In this document: positions 24,487-32,649 of the stretch, in pieces
Layout: each line of letters starts with the position of its first letter
Position numbering within the stretch: the first letter of the stretch is position 1
Source of the DNA: Clostridiales bacterium
GTDB lineage: Bacteria; Bacillota; Clostridia; Christensenellales; Aristaeellaceae
NCBI GenBank assembly: GCA_015056205.1
Contig: SVGS01000003.1
Location: 1 to 64,000 of the forward strand
Length of the DNA stretch: 64,000 nt
Direction of reading: 5' to 3'
Notes under the pieces: generated by a model
The model's input: only the letters and a program-made list of their open reading frames with translations
What the model was told of the DNA's origin: nothing
The model's database searches: none
Translations under genes and position numbers: made by a program

Positions 24487-25491
24487 GTGACGATCCGTGA
24501 ACGAACCGAGCGGCAGGAATATATGCTGCTGGCTCCCTATGCAGCCCATTCGGCGGAGAGCGCCGGGCGGGAACGTCCCGTATCCCCCTGCGAGATCCGG
24601 ACGGATTTTCAGCGGGACCGGGACCGGATTATTCATTGCAAATCCTTCCGCCGCCTGAAATTTAAAACGCAGGTTTTTCTTTCTCCCGAGGGAGATCATT
24701 ACCGCACCCGGCTGACGCATACGCTGGAGGTTTCCCAGGTCGCCCGCACCATCGCCCGCGCTCTGCGCCTGAACGAGGATCTGACGGAAGCCATCGCTCT
24801 GGGGCACGATCTGGGCCATACGCCTTTCGGTCATATCGGCGAGCGAACCCTCAACGATCTCCTGCCGGAAGGGTTCCGCCACAATGAGCAAAGTCTCCGG
24901 GTGGTGGATTGTCTGGAAAACGGAGGTCACGGCCTGAATCTGACGGCTGAGGTCCGCAGCGGAATTCTCCGGCATTCCGGTTCTCTGCAGCCGGAAACTC
25001 CGGAGGCGGAATGCGTGCGCCGGGCGGACCGGATCGCTTATCTGAACCATGATCTGGACGATGCGCTTCGCGCCGGCATTCTGAAATCCTTTGAGCTTCC
25101 CTCCGACTGTCTGCATGTTCTGGGCAAAACCCACGGAGAACGGATCAATACCATGATTACCGATGTGGTTCAGTCCAGCGAAGGTTCCCCTCATCTGTCC
25201 ATGAGCCCCCTGATCCAGGAAGCGATGGACGGGCTGCGTGAATTCATGTTTCAGCATGTTTACCGGGATGGATGGCGGGATCCGGAGGAAGCCCGCTGTG
25301 ATCAGGTGCTTCGCAGCCTTTTTGACCATTATTGTTCCCATCCGGGCGAAATGCCGGAAGAATTCGTGCTCATCGGTTATCGGGACGGGGTTGAGCGCAG
25401 CGTCTGTGACTTTCTTTCCTGCATGACGGATCGTTACGCTACCCGTAAATTCACTGAATTGTTTGTTCCCGCTTCCTTCCAGGCCTTCTGA
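24487..25491 (+). CDS. dgt: Deoxyguanosinetriphosphate triphosphohydrolase-like protein
   Basis: A 334-residue HD-superfamily enzyme removing triphosphate from dGTP or other dNTPs. The open frame extends far upstream antisense to the M16 gene; GTG 24487, 11 bases after GGAGG, is the supported start. The HD metal-binding set is visible: RLTHTLEVSQVARTIARAL (H), LGHDLGHTPFGHIGE (HD), then RRADRIAYLNHDLDDA (D). The FRRLKFKTQVF segment is typical of the bacterial dGTPase-like group preceding dnaG in Clostridia. 37 bases upstream of dnaG in the same direction. Confidence 0.93.
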   Translation: MTIRERTERQEYMLLAPYAAHSAESAGRERPVSPCEIRTDFQRDRDRIIHCKSFRRLKFKTQVFLSPEGDHYRTRLTHTLEVSQVARTIARALRLNEDLTEAIALGHDLGHTPFGHIGERTLNDLLPEGFRHNEQSLRVVDCLENGGHGLNLTAEVRSGILRHSGSLQPETPEAECVRRADRIAYLNHDLDDALRAGILKSFELPSDCLHVLGKTHGERINTMITDVVQSSEGSPHLSMSPLIQEAMDGLREFMFQHVYRDGWRDPEEARCDQVLRSLFDHYCSHPGEMPEEFVLIGYRDGVERSVCDFLSCMTDRYATRKFTELFVPASFQAF

Positions 25492-25528
25492 TCAGCGGGT
25501 TCCCCTTCGACCTTCACAGGACAGGTGA

Positions 25529-27334
25529 ATGAGTATGGCTTCCAGATATCCGGCAGCCTGGATGGAAGAACTCCGGGCCCGGAATGATATTGTTCAGGTG
25601 ATTTCCGGCTATGTAGGCCTGAAAAAAAGCGGCAGAAAATACTGGGGGCTGTGCCCTTTTCACGGTGAAAAGACCGCTTCCTTTTCGGTGGATGAGGAAC
25701 GTCAGCTTTTTTACTGCTTTGGCTGCAAAGCCTCCGGGGATGTGATCAGTTTCCTGATGGAAATGGATCATTTGACCTTTCAGGAGGCGGTGGAAACGCT
25801 GGCGGAGCGGGCACATCTGCCCATGCCGGAAATGGAAGATGATCCGGATTATATCCGGCGCAGGTCACAGCGGGAGCGTCTGCTGGAAGCAAACCGCCAG
25901 GCGGCCGTCTATTATCATGAAATGCTGTTCAGGACCGAAGGGCTTCCGTCGCTCCGGTATCTGAAAGAACGCGGGCTGGATAACGCGGTCATCCGTAAAT
26001 TCGGCCTCGGCGCCGCTCCGGATCAGTGGGACGCGCTGACAAAGCATCTTCTGGCTCAGGGGTTCACGCTGGAAGAACTTTCTCTGGCAGGCCTTACGGT
26101 TGTAAAACCGGCGAAAAACGGCGAATCGTCTCCCCGGGCTTTTGACATGTTCCGGAACCGCGCCATCTTTCCGATCATCGATATGAACCGGAATGTACTT
26201 GCCTTCGGCGGCCGCTCCCTGGGCAAACAGGAACCGAAATACCTGAACACCTCCGATACACCGGTATTTAACAAGCGCCGCGGGGTTTATGCCGCGAATC
26301 TGCTGCGTCAGCAGCGGCATCTGGATCAGGTAATCCTGGTCGAAGGCTATATGGATGTGGTGGCTCTGACACAGTATGGCATTCCGGGCGTATGCGCTAC
26401 CCTGGGAACCGCTTTCACCAATGAGCAGGCAAGGCTGCTCAAGCGCTTCGCGCCTGAAGTCCATCTCGCCTATGACGGGGATTCCGCCGGGCAGCACGCG
26501 ATTCTCCGGGGGCTGGACATTCTGGAGCAGGAAGGAATACCGGTTCGTGTGCTTGGTTTTCCTGATGGACTGGATCCGGATGAATTCATCCGCCGGGATG
26601 GAGCGGAAGGATTCAGGAAACTTCCGCGGCTGACCCCGGCCACCTACCGGCTTCGGCGTCTCAGGGATCAGTTTGATCTTTCCGATCCGGAAAAAAGAGT
26701 GCAGTTTGCCCGGAAGGCGGCCGCTGTGCTGGAGGCCCTGGATCCGGTAGAGCGGGAAGCGCACCTGAACGCGCTGACCATTGAAACCGGCTTTGCCCGG
26801 GAAGTGCTTCTGGAGCAGATGGATGTTCATCATAAGTCTTCCGGCGGCTCTGACAGGTCCGGGGAACCCCGGAATCCGGTTTCCCGTCCGCCCGCCCGCC
26901 GCTCCGCCTCTCCTCCGGTTTCTGAGGAAACCGTGGCGGAGGAACAGCTGCTCGGTATTCTCGCTTCCGGACAAATCCCGAAAGATATTGTTGAAGAAAA
27001 GGATTTTGGGGATGAGGAGTTGAAATCATTATATGTGAATTTATCATCCGGGGTCAGCGTGCAGGATCTGGTTTCCTATGCGCCGGATGAAAGTTCCCGC
27101 TCCCGTTATACCCGGATCCTGATGGCTCCTCCGGCCAAAGATACGGACGAGCTGATTGCGATGGCTCATGAATGTGTGAACAGGATACGTAAAAGCAAGC
27201 TGAAAAAGGAATTGCAGCAACTCGTGGAGCGTGCCGCTCAGGCCTCCGGCGAAGAAGCGGATGCCATGATGCGGAAAGCTCAGGAGATCAGCCGGCAGCT
27301 GTCGCTGTACAGCGGTTCGGGGGTTTCTCCGTAA
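25529..27334 (+). CDS. dnaG: DNA primase
   Basis: A 601-residue primase that makes RNA primers at the replication fork. N-terminal CHC2 zinc ribbon: CPFHGEKTASFSV ... FYCFGCKASGDVI (about 42-70). The RNA polymerase core follows with the TOPRIM motif VEGYMDVVALTQYG (about 271-284) and the metal-binding DGDSAGQHA. The C-terminal DnaB-binding part (from about 440) is less conserved and has a proline-rich linker (RPPARRSASPPVSEE). Start ATG 25529; a second in-frame ATG lies two codons later. Between dgt and rpoD, the usual macromolecular-synthesis order. Confidence 0.97.
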   Translation: MSMASRYPAAWMEELRARNDIVQVISGYVGLKKSGRKYWGLCPFHGEKTASFSVDEERQLFYCFGCKASGDVISFLMEMDHLTFQEAVETLAERAHLPMPEMEDDPDYIRRRSQRERLLEANRQAAVYYHEMLFRTEGLPSLRYLKERGLDNAVIRKFGLGAAPDQWDALTKHLLAQGFTLEELSLAGLTVVKPAKNGESSPRAFDMFRNRAIFPIIDMNRNVLAFGGRSLGKQEPKYLNTSDTPVFNKRRGVYAANLLRQQRHLDQVILVEGYMDVVALTQYGIPGVCATLGTAFTNEQARLLKRFAPEVHLAYDGDSAGQHAILRGLDILEQEGIPVRVLGFPDGLDPDEFIRRDGAEGFRKLPRLTPATYRLRRLRDQFDLSDPEKRVQFARKAAAVLEALDPVEREAHLNALTIETGFAREVLLEQMDVHHKSSGGSDRSGEPRNPVSRPPARRSASPPVSEETVAEEQLLGILASGQIPKDIVEEKDFGDEELKSLYVNLSSGVSVQDLVSYAPDESSRSRYTRILMAPPAKDTDELIAMAHECVNRIRKSKLKKELQQLVERAAQASGEEADAMMRKAQEISRQLSLYSGSGVSP

Positions 27335-27367
27335 TGGGACGGATACAAGAAAAGGAGAGGATTTTCA

Positions 27368-28495
27368 TTGTCGCTTTCCCCTGAAAACAAGCAAACCAAA
27401 CTGAATGAACTGTACGAGTTCGGGAAATCCAAGGGTACGCTGACCTATAAAGAGATCATGGATCGTCTGATCGAGCTGGAAATGGATTCCGACCAGCTGG
27501 ATCGTGTTCTCGAAACGCTGGATGCCTACGGCGTCACGGTGGTGAATGACGATGCCGATCCGTCTTCTCCCGAATCCGATGATGAAGCCGCCGCAGATCA
27601 GGCTGCCGCCGCTTCAAAGAATGATGTCCTGGCGGATGACATCGATCTTTCGATTCCCGAAGGCATCAGCATTGACGACCCGGTTCGCATGTACCTGAAA
27701 GAAATCGGCAAAGTCCCGCTCCTGACCGCGGAGGAAGAAATCGAAATCGCCAAGCGTCTGGAGCAGGGGGACGAATCCGCCAAGCAGAAACTGGCGGAAG
27801 CGAATCTGCGCCTGGTTGTCTCCATTGCCAAGCGCTACGTCGGCCGGGGCATGCTCTTCCTGGATCTGATTCAGGAAGGGAATCTCGGTCTGATTAAAGC
27901 GGTGGAAAAGTTTGATTACCGAAAAGGGTTCAAGTTCTCCACCTATGCCACCTGGTGGATCCGTCAGGCCATTACCCGCGCGATCGCAGATCAGGCCAGA
28001 ACCATTCGGATCCCGGTTCATATGGTTGAAACGATCAATAAACTGATCCGGGTTTCCCGTCAGCTGCTCCAGGAATACGGCCGGGAACCCACGCCTGAAG
28101 AAATTGCCCGGGAGATGAATATTTCGGAAGCGAAGGTGCGGGAAATCATCAAAATCGCCCAGGAGCCCGTTTCACTGGAAACCCCCATCGGCGAAGAGGA
28201 AGACAGTCATCTGGGCGATTTTATTCCGGATGAGGATGCTCCCGCTCCCGCGGAAGCGGCTTCTTTCGCCCTGATGAAAGAACAGCTGATGGATGTACTG
28301 GATACGCTGACCCCCCGGGAGGAGAAAGTCCTCCGGCTTCGTTTCGGTCTGGATGACGGGCATCAGCGCACGCTCGAGGAAGTCGGTAAGGAATTCAACG
28401 TGACCCGAGAACGGATCCGCCAGATCGAAGCGAAAGCCCTGCGCAAGCTTCGCCATCCTTCCCGCAGCAAAAAGCTCCGGGATTATCTGGACTGA
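27368..28495 (+). CDS. rpoD: RNA polymerase primary sigma factor (sigma-70/SigA)
   Basis: A 375-residue housekeeping sigma factor. It starts at TTG 27368, which follows AAAGGAGAGG at a good distance; no ATG is available before conserved residues. Region 1.1-like N-terminus is short and acidic; region 1.2/2.1 [21 protein letters not shown]; region 2.3-2.4 [19 protein letters not shown] (-10 recognition); region 3; and region 4 [18 protein letters not shown] with the -35-binding helix-turn-helix [20 protein letters not shown]. Its activity fits the near-consensus TTGACA/TATAAT promoters in this window. 33 bases after dnaG. Confidence 0.98.
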   Translation: MSLSPENKQTKLNELYEFGKSKGTLTYKEIMDRLIELEMDSDQLDRVLETLDAYGVTVVNDDADPSSPESDDEAAADQAAAASKNDVLADDIDLSIPEGISIDDPVRMYLKEIGKVPLLTAEEEIEIAKRLEQGDESAKQKLAEANLRLVVSIAKRYVGRGMLFLDLIQEGNLGLIKAVEKFDYRKGFKFSTYATWWIRQAITRAIADQARTIRIPVHMVETINKLIRVSRQLLQEYGREPTPEEIAREMNISEAKVREIIKIAQEPVSLETPIGEEEDSHLGDFIPDEDAPAPAEAASFALMKEQLMDVLDTLTPREEKVLRLRFGLDDGHQRTLEEVGKEFNVTRERIRQIEAKALRKLRHPSRSKKLRDYLD

Positions 28496-28506
28496 GGGCT
28501 CCCGTA

Positions 28507-29187
28507 ATGCTTGATCCTCGTCTTTCTCTGGCTTTCGATCTTTATCCGAAATGCCGCCTTGCCGCGGATATCGGAACAGATCATGCTTATCTGCCGGCCG
28601 CGCTGCTTCAGCGCGGCCGCTGTCAGCGAATGATCCTGACAGATATCAGCCCCTCCGCGCTGGAAAACGCCCGCCGCAGAATCATTCAGTCGCGTCTGAA
28701 TGATCGGGTGACGTTTGCTCTGGGCAACGGTCTGTCCCCCCTTTCGGAACCCTGTGACGCGATTTCCGTCACGGGGATGGGCGGAAGGACAATTCGTCAG
28801 ATTCTGCTTTCAGGCCGTGACCGGCTTCAGGGCGCTGTGCTGATTCTCTCCGCCCATACAGACTGGCCTCTGATCCGCGAAGCGCTGATGGAAACAGGCT
28901 ATCGTCTGGACCGGGAAGAACCCTGTTTTGATTCCGGACGTTTTTACCTCCTGCTTCGTGCCGTTCCCGGCCGGGAACAGCTTTCCGGGCAGGAAATCCG
29001 GCTTGGAAAGCCGCTTTTCCGTTCCGCCTCTCCTGTGCTGCTTCCCTTCCTGCGGCGGCGGAGGGAAGTATTGCTCTGTACCCTGAACGGACTGCGTTCC
29101 TCCGCTCATCCGGATCCGGTCCGAAACGCTCGGATGCTGGAGGATCTTGCTTTTTATGACCGTAAAATCAAGGAACTGGAGGCGTAA
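28507..29187 (+). CDS. trmK: tRNA (adenine(22)-N1)-methyltransferase
   Basis: A 226-residue class I methyltransferase that methylates N1 of A22 in the D arm of tRNAs. Landmarks: LDPRLSLAFDLYP, the SAM-binding ADIGTDHAYLPAALLQRG (about 20-37), ILTDISPSALENAR, and the family-specific VTGMGGRTIRQIL (about 91-103, where NPPY is replaced by GMGG). It begins 11 bases after rpoD and is followed within five bases by the Nif3-like gene, the normal Bacillota arrangement. Confidence 0.95.
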   Translation: MLDPRLSLAFDLYPKCRLAADIGTDHAYLPAALLQRGRCQRMILTDISPSALENARRRIIQSRLNDRVTFALGNGLSPLSEPCDAISVTGMGGRTIRQILLSGRDRLQGAVLILSAHTDWPLIREALMETGYRLDREEPCFDSGRFYLLLRAVPGREQLSGQEIRLGKPLFRSASPVLLPFLRRRREVLLCTLNGLRSSAHPDPVRNARMLEDLAFYDRKIKELEA

Positions 29188-29192
29188 AGCTC

Positions 29193-29954
29193 ATGACCGT
29201 CGGAGATATTTATCAGATTCTGGACCGGATTGCTCCCTTCGATACCCAGGCGGATTTTGATAATTCCGGCCTGTTAATCGGTTCTCCTGCATGGGAGGTA
29301 TCCGGCGTTCTTTTTGCGCTGGATGTCACCGAGGCGGTGGTGGAGGAAGCGGTTGCCCTCGGGGCAAATCTGATTGTGACCCATCACCCCGTTCTTTTTT
29401 CTCCTGTTCAGCGTATTACAGAGGATCAGCCGGAAGGCCGTCTGATTGCGGCGCTGATCCGGAACCGGCTTTCTCTGATCGCTGCCCATACGAATCTGGA
29501 TCAGGCTCCAGGCGGAATCAACGATACGCTGGCGGCACTCTGCGGGCTGTCGGACGTCACTGGCGAAGGCTACGTCCGGATCGGAAACCTTCCGGAAGCA
29601 TGCTCGGCCCGGGAACTGGCGGATCGTCTGTCCGGAATTCTCCAGTGTACGGTTCGGCTGATGGGGCCTGAGGAAGCCGTTATTGATCGGCTGGCCGTGT
29701 CTTCCGGAGCCGGAGGCAGTGAATGGAAAGCAGGGGCTGACGCCGGATGCAGCGCTTTTCTTTCCGGTGAAATCAAACACCATCATGCGCTGTCCCTGGC
29801 TGCCTGCGGAATCGTCTCGCTGGAATGCGGGCATTATGCCACAGAAGCGCCCGGGATCCGAACCCTGGCGCTTGCTTTACAAAATGCGCTGGATGAGATA
29901 GAATGGAAAATGCGGGTTTTTGTATCCAAAATCCCGGCTTATTCTTTTCCCTGA
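29193..29954 (+). CDS. Nif3-like dinuclear metal center protein
   Basis: A 253-residue protein of the Nif3/YqfO (GTP cyclohydrolase I type 2-like) family, toroidal hexamers with a dinuclear metal site. Metal ligands visible: LIVTHHPVLFSP (HH, about 62-73), AAHTNLDQAPGG (H, D) and the late GEIKHHHAL and CGHYATE (H, E). Length fits the short form without the inserted PII-like domain. The true activity of the family is unsettled. It lies between trmK and cdsZ as in many Bacillota genomes. Confidence 0.93.
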   Translation: MTVGDIYQILDRIAPFDTQADFDNSGLLIGSPAWEVSGVLFALDVTEAVVEEAVALGANLIVTHHPVLFSPVQRITEDQPEGRLIAALIRNRLSLIAAHTNLDQAPGGINDTLAALCGLSDVTGEGYVRIGNLPEACSARELADRLSGILQCTVRLMGPEEAVIDRLAVSSGAGGSEWKAGADAGCSAFLSGEIKHHHALSLAACGIVSLECGHYATEAPGIRTLALALQNALDEIEWKMRVFVSKIPAYSFP

Positions 29955-29995
29955 GACCGTGACAGGCGGTTTCCCTGTCAGAAGGAGGCTCACCT

Positions 29996-30697
29996 ATGGA
30001 ACAGTTTGAAGCGTTATGGTCTTTTCAGACGGAGGATTTGCAGGCGGAAGCCATTGCGGACAGCCTTAAACGCTCTCCCACCCGTTTGAAAGTGGAAAAA
30101 ACAGTGGAGCTGATCAAGGATCGGCAGAAGCAATATAAGCAGATTGAAGACGATATTCTCGCCATGGCTGACCGGAAAGACATTCTCTGCCAGGCTGTCG
30201 AGAATGCCAAAGCCCAGCTGACTTCCCTGGAGCATCAGTTCGAGAACAATCCGCCCCAAAGCCAGGAGGATGTGAAAGCGCTTCTTTCCGAAGTCAGCAA
30301 ATTCCGGGAAAACATCCGCCAGTATGAAGTGGAAATCGGCCGGATTGCCCGGGAATCCACGGTTCAGGGTAAGCAGCAGATGACCGTCCGGCGTGAAGCC
30401 GCAGCTGCGAAGAAGACCTTCGATGAGCTGAAGGCGAAATATGAAGAGGAGTCCCGTGAGCTGAAGGCGAAGCTTGAGAAGCAGCGGGCCATTGCGAAAG
30501 GGCTGGAATCTTCCGTCCCGCCCGAGCTGCTGGAAGAGTATATGACGATTAAACGTCATATTTCTCCGCCGGTGGTTCGTCTCCGGTTTGGCCAGTGTTC
30601 GGGCTGCAATACTTCCCTTCCCTCCGCGACGCTGGCGAAAATTAAAAACGGCTCGCTGGTTGAATGTGAAACCTGCGGCCGTATGATTATCCAGTAA
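29996..30697 (+). CDS. Zinc-ribbon coiled-coil protein (CdsZ-like)
   Basis: A 233-residue protein: a long antiparallel coiled coil (about 15-175, rich in Lys, Glu, Gln) ends in a C4 zinc ribbon with CSGCNTSLPSATL and VECETCGRMI, i.e. two CxxC pairs at about 201/204 and 224/227. This is the CdsZ (zf-RING_7, formerly DUF164-type) family, regularly adjacent to Nif3-like genes. A role in RNA or ribosome-associated processes has been proposed for the family, without a firm reaction. 41 bases after the Nif3-like gene; its stop converges on the LRR gene 13 bases away. Confidence 0.88.
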   Translation: MEQFEALWSFQTEDLQAEAIADSLKRSPTRLKVEKTVELIKDRQKQYKQIEDDILAMADRKDILCQAVENAKAQLTSLEHQFENNPPQSQEDVKALLSEVSKFRENIRQYEVEIGRIARESTVQGKQQMTVRREAAAAKKTFDELKAKYEEESRELKAKLEKQRAIAKGLESSVPPELLEEYMTIKRHISPPVVRLRFGQCSGCNTSLPSATLAKIKNGSLVECETCGRMIIQ

Positions 30698-30710
30698 AGC
30701 CCGTAAAAAA

Positions 30711-31400
30711 TTATTTCATAATGATTTCCAGATCCGGAGAACAGCCCAGAAAGGCCGTCTCCGGAATTTCTATACCTGCGGGCAGGGTCACTCTTTCCAG
30801 AGCCTGGCAGGCCTGAAACGCGTTTGCGCCGATATGCTCCAGATTGGGACCGAAGGTGATCTCCTTCAGGCTCATGCAGACCGCAAAAGCCATATCGCCG
30901 ATTGATGTGACCGAATCCGGAATCGTGATCTTCTCCAGCGTTTTACACCCGAGAAAGCACCTGTCGTCCAGTCTGATAACTCCCTCCGGAATCACCATCT
31001 CCGTGATTCGGTCGCAGGTGGCGAAAGACTGCACTCCGATCCAGGTAATCCCTTCCGGAAGCTGAACGCTTGTGATGTTCGCGGCGAAATCTTCAAACGC
31101 ATGATCTCCGATCCCGATCAGTGGATAAGACTCCATATGATCCGGCACAACCAGATCGGAATCCTCTCCGTGATACTTCACAATAAAAGCGCCGTCTTCC
31201 TCCTCGTTCAGCTGGTAGGTATAATCGCCGGCCTCCTGATTGTTGTTCCGCTCATCGAAACCGCTCAGATCGTCGAAATACTCAAATCCGCCGGAATCAT
31301 CGTCATCAAACTCAAACTCTTCGTCATCATCTTCTGCTGCGGCGGCGGAACAAAACACCAGAATCAGCGCAAGGAATATAGCCCACCATCGTCTGTGCGT
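30711..31400 (-). CDS. Secreted BspA-type leucine-rich-repeat protein with unusual start
   Basis: About 229 residues: a hydrophobic export signal (HRRWWAIFLALILVFCSAAAA), an acidic low-complexity stretch (DDDEEFEFDDDDSG), then 23-residue LRR_5 repeats from residue 110 (ITSVQLPEGITWIGVQSFAT, ITEMVIPEGVIRLDDRCF, LEKITIPDSVTSIGDMAF, LKEITFGPNLEHIGANAF). No ATG, GTG or TTG lies between the promoter at 31434-31456 and the signal sequence; ACG 31398-31400, eight bases after AAAGGGGG, is the best-placed start. The ATG at 31538 is inside the divergent lacI control region and upstream of that promoter. Function at the surface unknown. Confidence 0.7.
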   Translation of the reverse strand, partial: THRRWWAIFLALILVFCSAAAAEDDDEEFEFDDDDSGGFEYFDDLSGFDERNNNQEAGDYTYQLNEEEDGAFIVKYHGEDSDLVVPDHMESYPLIGIGDHAFEDFAANITSVQLPEGITWIGVQSFATCDRITEMVIPEGVIRLDDRCFLGCKTLEKITIPDSVTSIGDMAFAVCMSLKEITFGPNLEHIGANAFQACQALERVTLPAGIEIPETAFLGCSPDLEIIMK

Positions 31401-31433
31401 ATGAACCGCCCCCTTTCTATGAAGACTGTTTTT

Positions 31434-31462
31434 ATTATATCCAACAAAGCCCAAAAAATCAA
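31434..31462 (-). promoter_or_regulatory. Promoter of the LRR gene
   Basis: Minus strand: -35 TTGATT, 17-base spacer, perfect -10 TATAAT (31434-31439). A GAAAGGGGG ribosome site follows about 20 bases on. It lies inside the long open frame, which shows the far-upstream ATG is not the start. Confidence 0.7.
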
Positions 31463-31477
31463 CGCCCTGTTTTTTCC

Positions 31478-31506
31478 TTGACGATTCATTCAAACTGTGA
31501 TATTCT
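31478..31506 (+). promoter_or_regulatory. lacI-malQ-glgP promoter
   Basis: -35 TTGACG (31478-31483), 17-base spacer, -10 TATTCT (31501-31506). The transcript would begin inside the palindromic operator that follows. Confidence 0.8.
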
Positions 31507-31512
31507 AACGCT

Positions 31513-31536
31513 GAAAACGTTACCGGTAGCGTTTTC
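31513..31536. promoter_or_regulatory. LacI-family operator
   Basis: GAAAACGTTACCGGTAGCG continuing to TTTTC: a 24-base palindrome with one mismatched pair, centred on ACCGGT. Size, symmetry and the AACG/CGTT arms fit a LacI-family site. Placed immediately downstream of the -10 box, so it should repress its own operon. Confidence 0.8.
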
Positions 31537-31577
31537 ATCTTCCTTGTTTTTATTCCATTCCAGGAGAGGATGACAGG

Positions 31578-32606
31578 ATGAAAACCTATACAATTCGTGA
31601 TATTGCCACCCTGGCCGGTGTTTCAGTAACAACGGTCAGCCGGGTTCTGAATCATCGCCCGGATGTCAATAAGGAAACCAGAGAGCGGATTGAACGGATT
31701 ATTGAAGAAAATCATTTTATGGGAAATACGAACGCCCGCGGTCTGAAGCAGAGTACCGAGGTCATCGGCATGGTCATCCGCGGCCGTTCCAACCCTTTTC
31801 TGAATGCCCTCACCGAAGCGATCCTCTCCCGGGCGGATCATCTGACCGATACTCTGATCACCGAATACATCGATGAGAAGGATGACGAATTCCGTACCGC
31901 GCTCCGGCTGACCCGTCAGCATCGGGTTAAAGGGATCCTTTTCGTGGGCAGTCTGATTGACGATCGGGTTCAGGCCATTCATGGACTGGATATTCCCGTT
32001 GTTTTTACCACCGTCGACGCGAAAAACGCATCACTTCCCCGGGCTTCCTCCGTCGCCATCAATGACCGTGAAATGGGCCGGGTCGTCGCTGAATCGCTGT
32101 TCAATCTGGGGCATCGCAGGGTTGCGATCTTTGGCTCCAATCCGGTCGCCGGTGATTCCCTGGCCATGCGCTTTCAGGGTTTCTGCGAGGTCTGGAAGAA
32201 CCATGGGCTTTCCTTTGACCCCATGGATTACCGGGAATGCCGTTTCTCCTTTGAATCCGGATATGAAACCGCCATGGAGTATTTTGCCTCCGCGCCTCAT
32301 ACAACCGCTCTTTTCGCCATGAGTGACAGCGTGGCGGTGGGCGCTGTTCGTGCTCTCCGGGATTTGTCTCTCCAGGTGCCGGATGATGTGAGCGTGGTTG
32401 GCTTCGACGGTACCGCCGTCAGCCGGTTCTCCGTTCCCCGTCTGTCAACCGTTGAACAGCCGGTGGATGAAATTGCGCAGGAAAGCATTCAGCTGCTTCT
32501 GGATATGATTGAAAGCGGAGCCGCTCCCCGGCATCTGCTGGTGGAAGCCTTCTGGAAGCCGCGCGAATCTCTTGCGCCTCCCTCTTCTTCCCGTCTGGCG
32601 GAATAA
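31578..32606 (+). CDS. LacI-family transcriptional regulator
   Basis: A 342-residue repressor. Residues 5-27 are the LacI helix-turn-helix (IRDIATLAGVSVTTVSRVLN) followed by the hinge; residues 60-330 form the periplasmic-binding-like sugar sensor (EVIGMVIRGRSNPF, GDSLAMRFQGF, ALFAMSDSVAVGAVRAL, VPDDVSVVGFDGT). With malQ 43 bases downstream and glgP after it, the likely inducer is a maltose- or maltodextrin-type sugar; this is context inference. A palindromic operator overlaps its own transcription start, implying autoregulation of the whole operon. Confidence 0.95.
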   Translation: MKTYTIRDIATLAGVSVTTVSRVLNHRPDVNKETRERIERIIEENHFMGNTNARGLKQSTEVIGMVIRGRSNPFLNALTEAILSRADHLTDTLITEYIDEKDDEFRTALRLTRQHRVKGILFVGSLIDDRVQAIHGLDIPVVFTTVDAKNASLPRASSVAINDREMGRVVAESLFNLGHRRVAIFGSNPVAGDSLAMRFQGFCEVWKNHGLSFDPMDYRECRFSFESGYETAMEYFASAPHTTALFAMSDSVAVGAVRALRDLSLQVPDDVSVVGFDGTAVSRFSVPRLSTVEQPVDEIAQESIQLLLDMIESGAAPRHLLVEAFWKPRESLAPPSSSRLAE

Positions 32607-32649
32607 CGGGCAGCGATTGGCCCGACTGATCTGAAAGGAGAAAAAAGCC

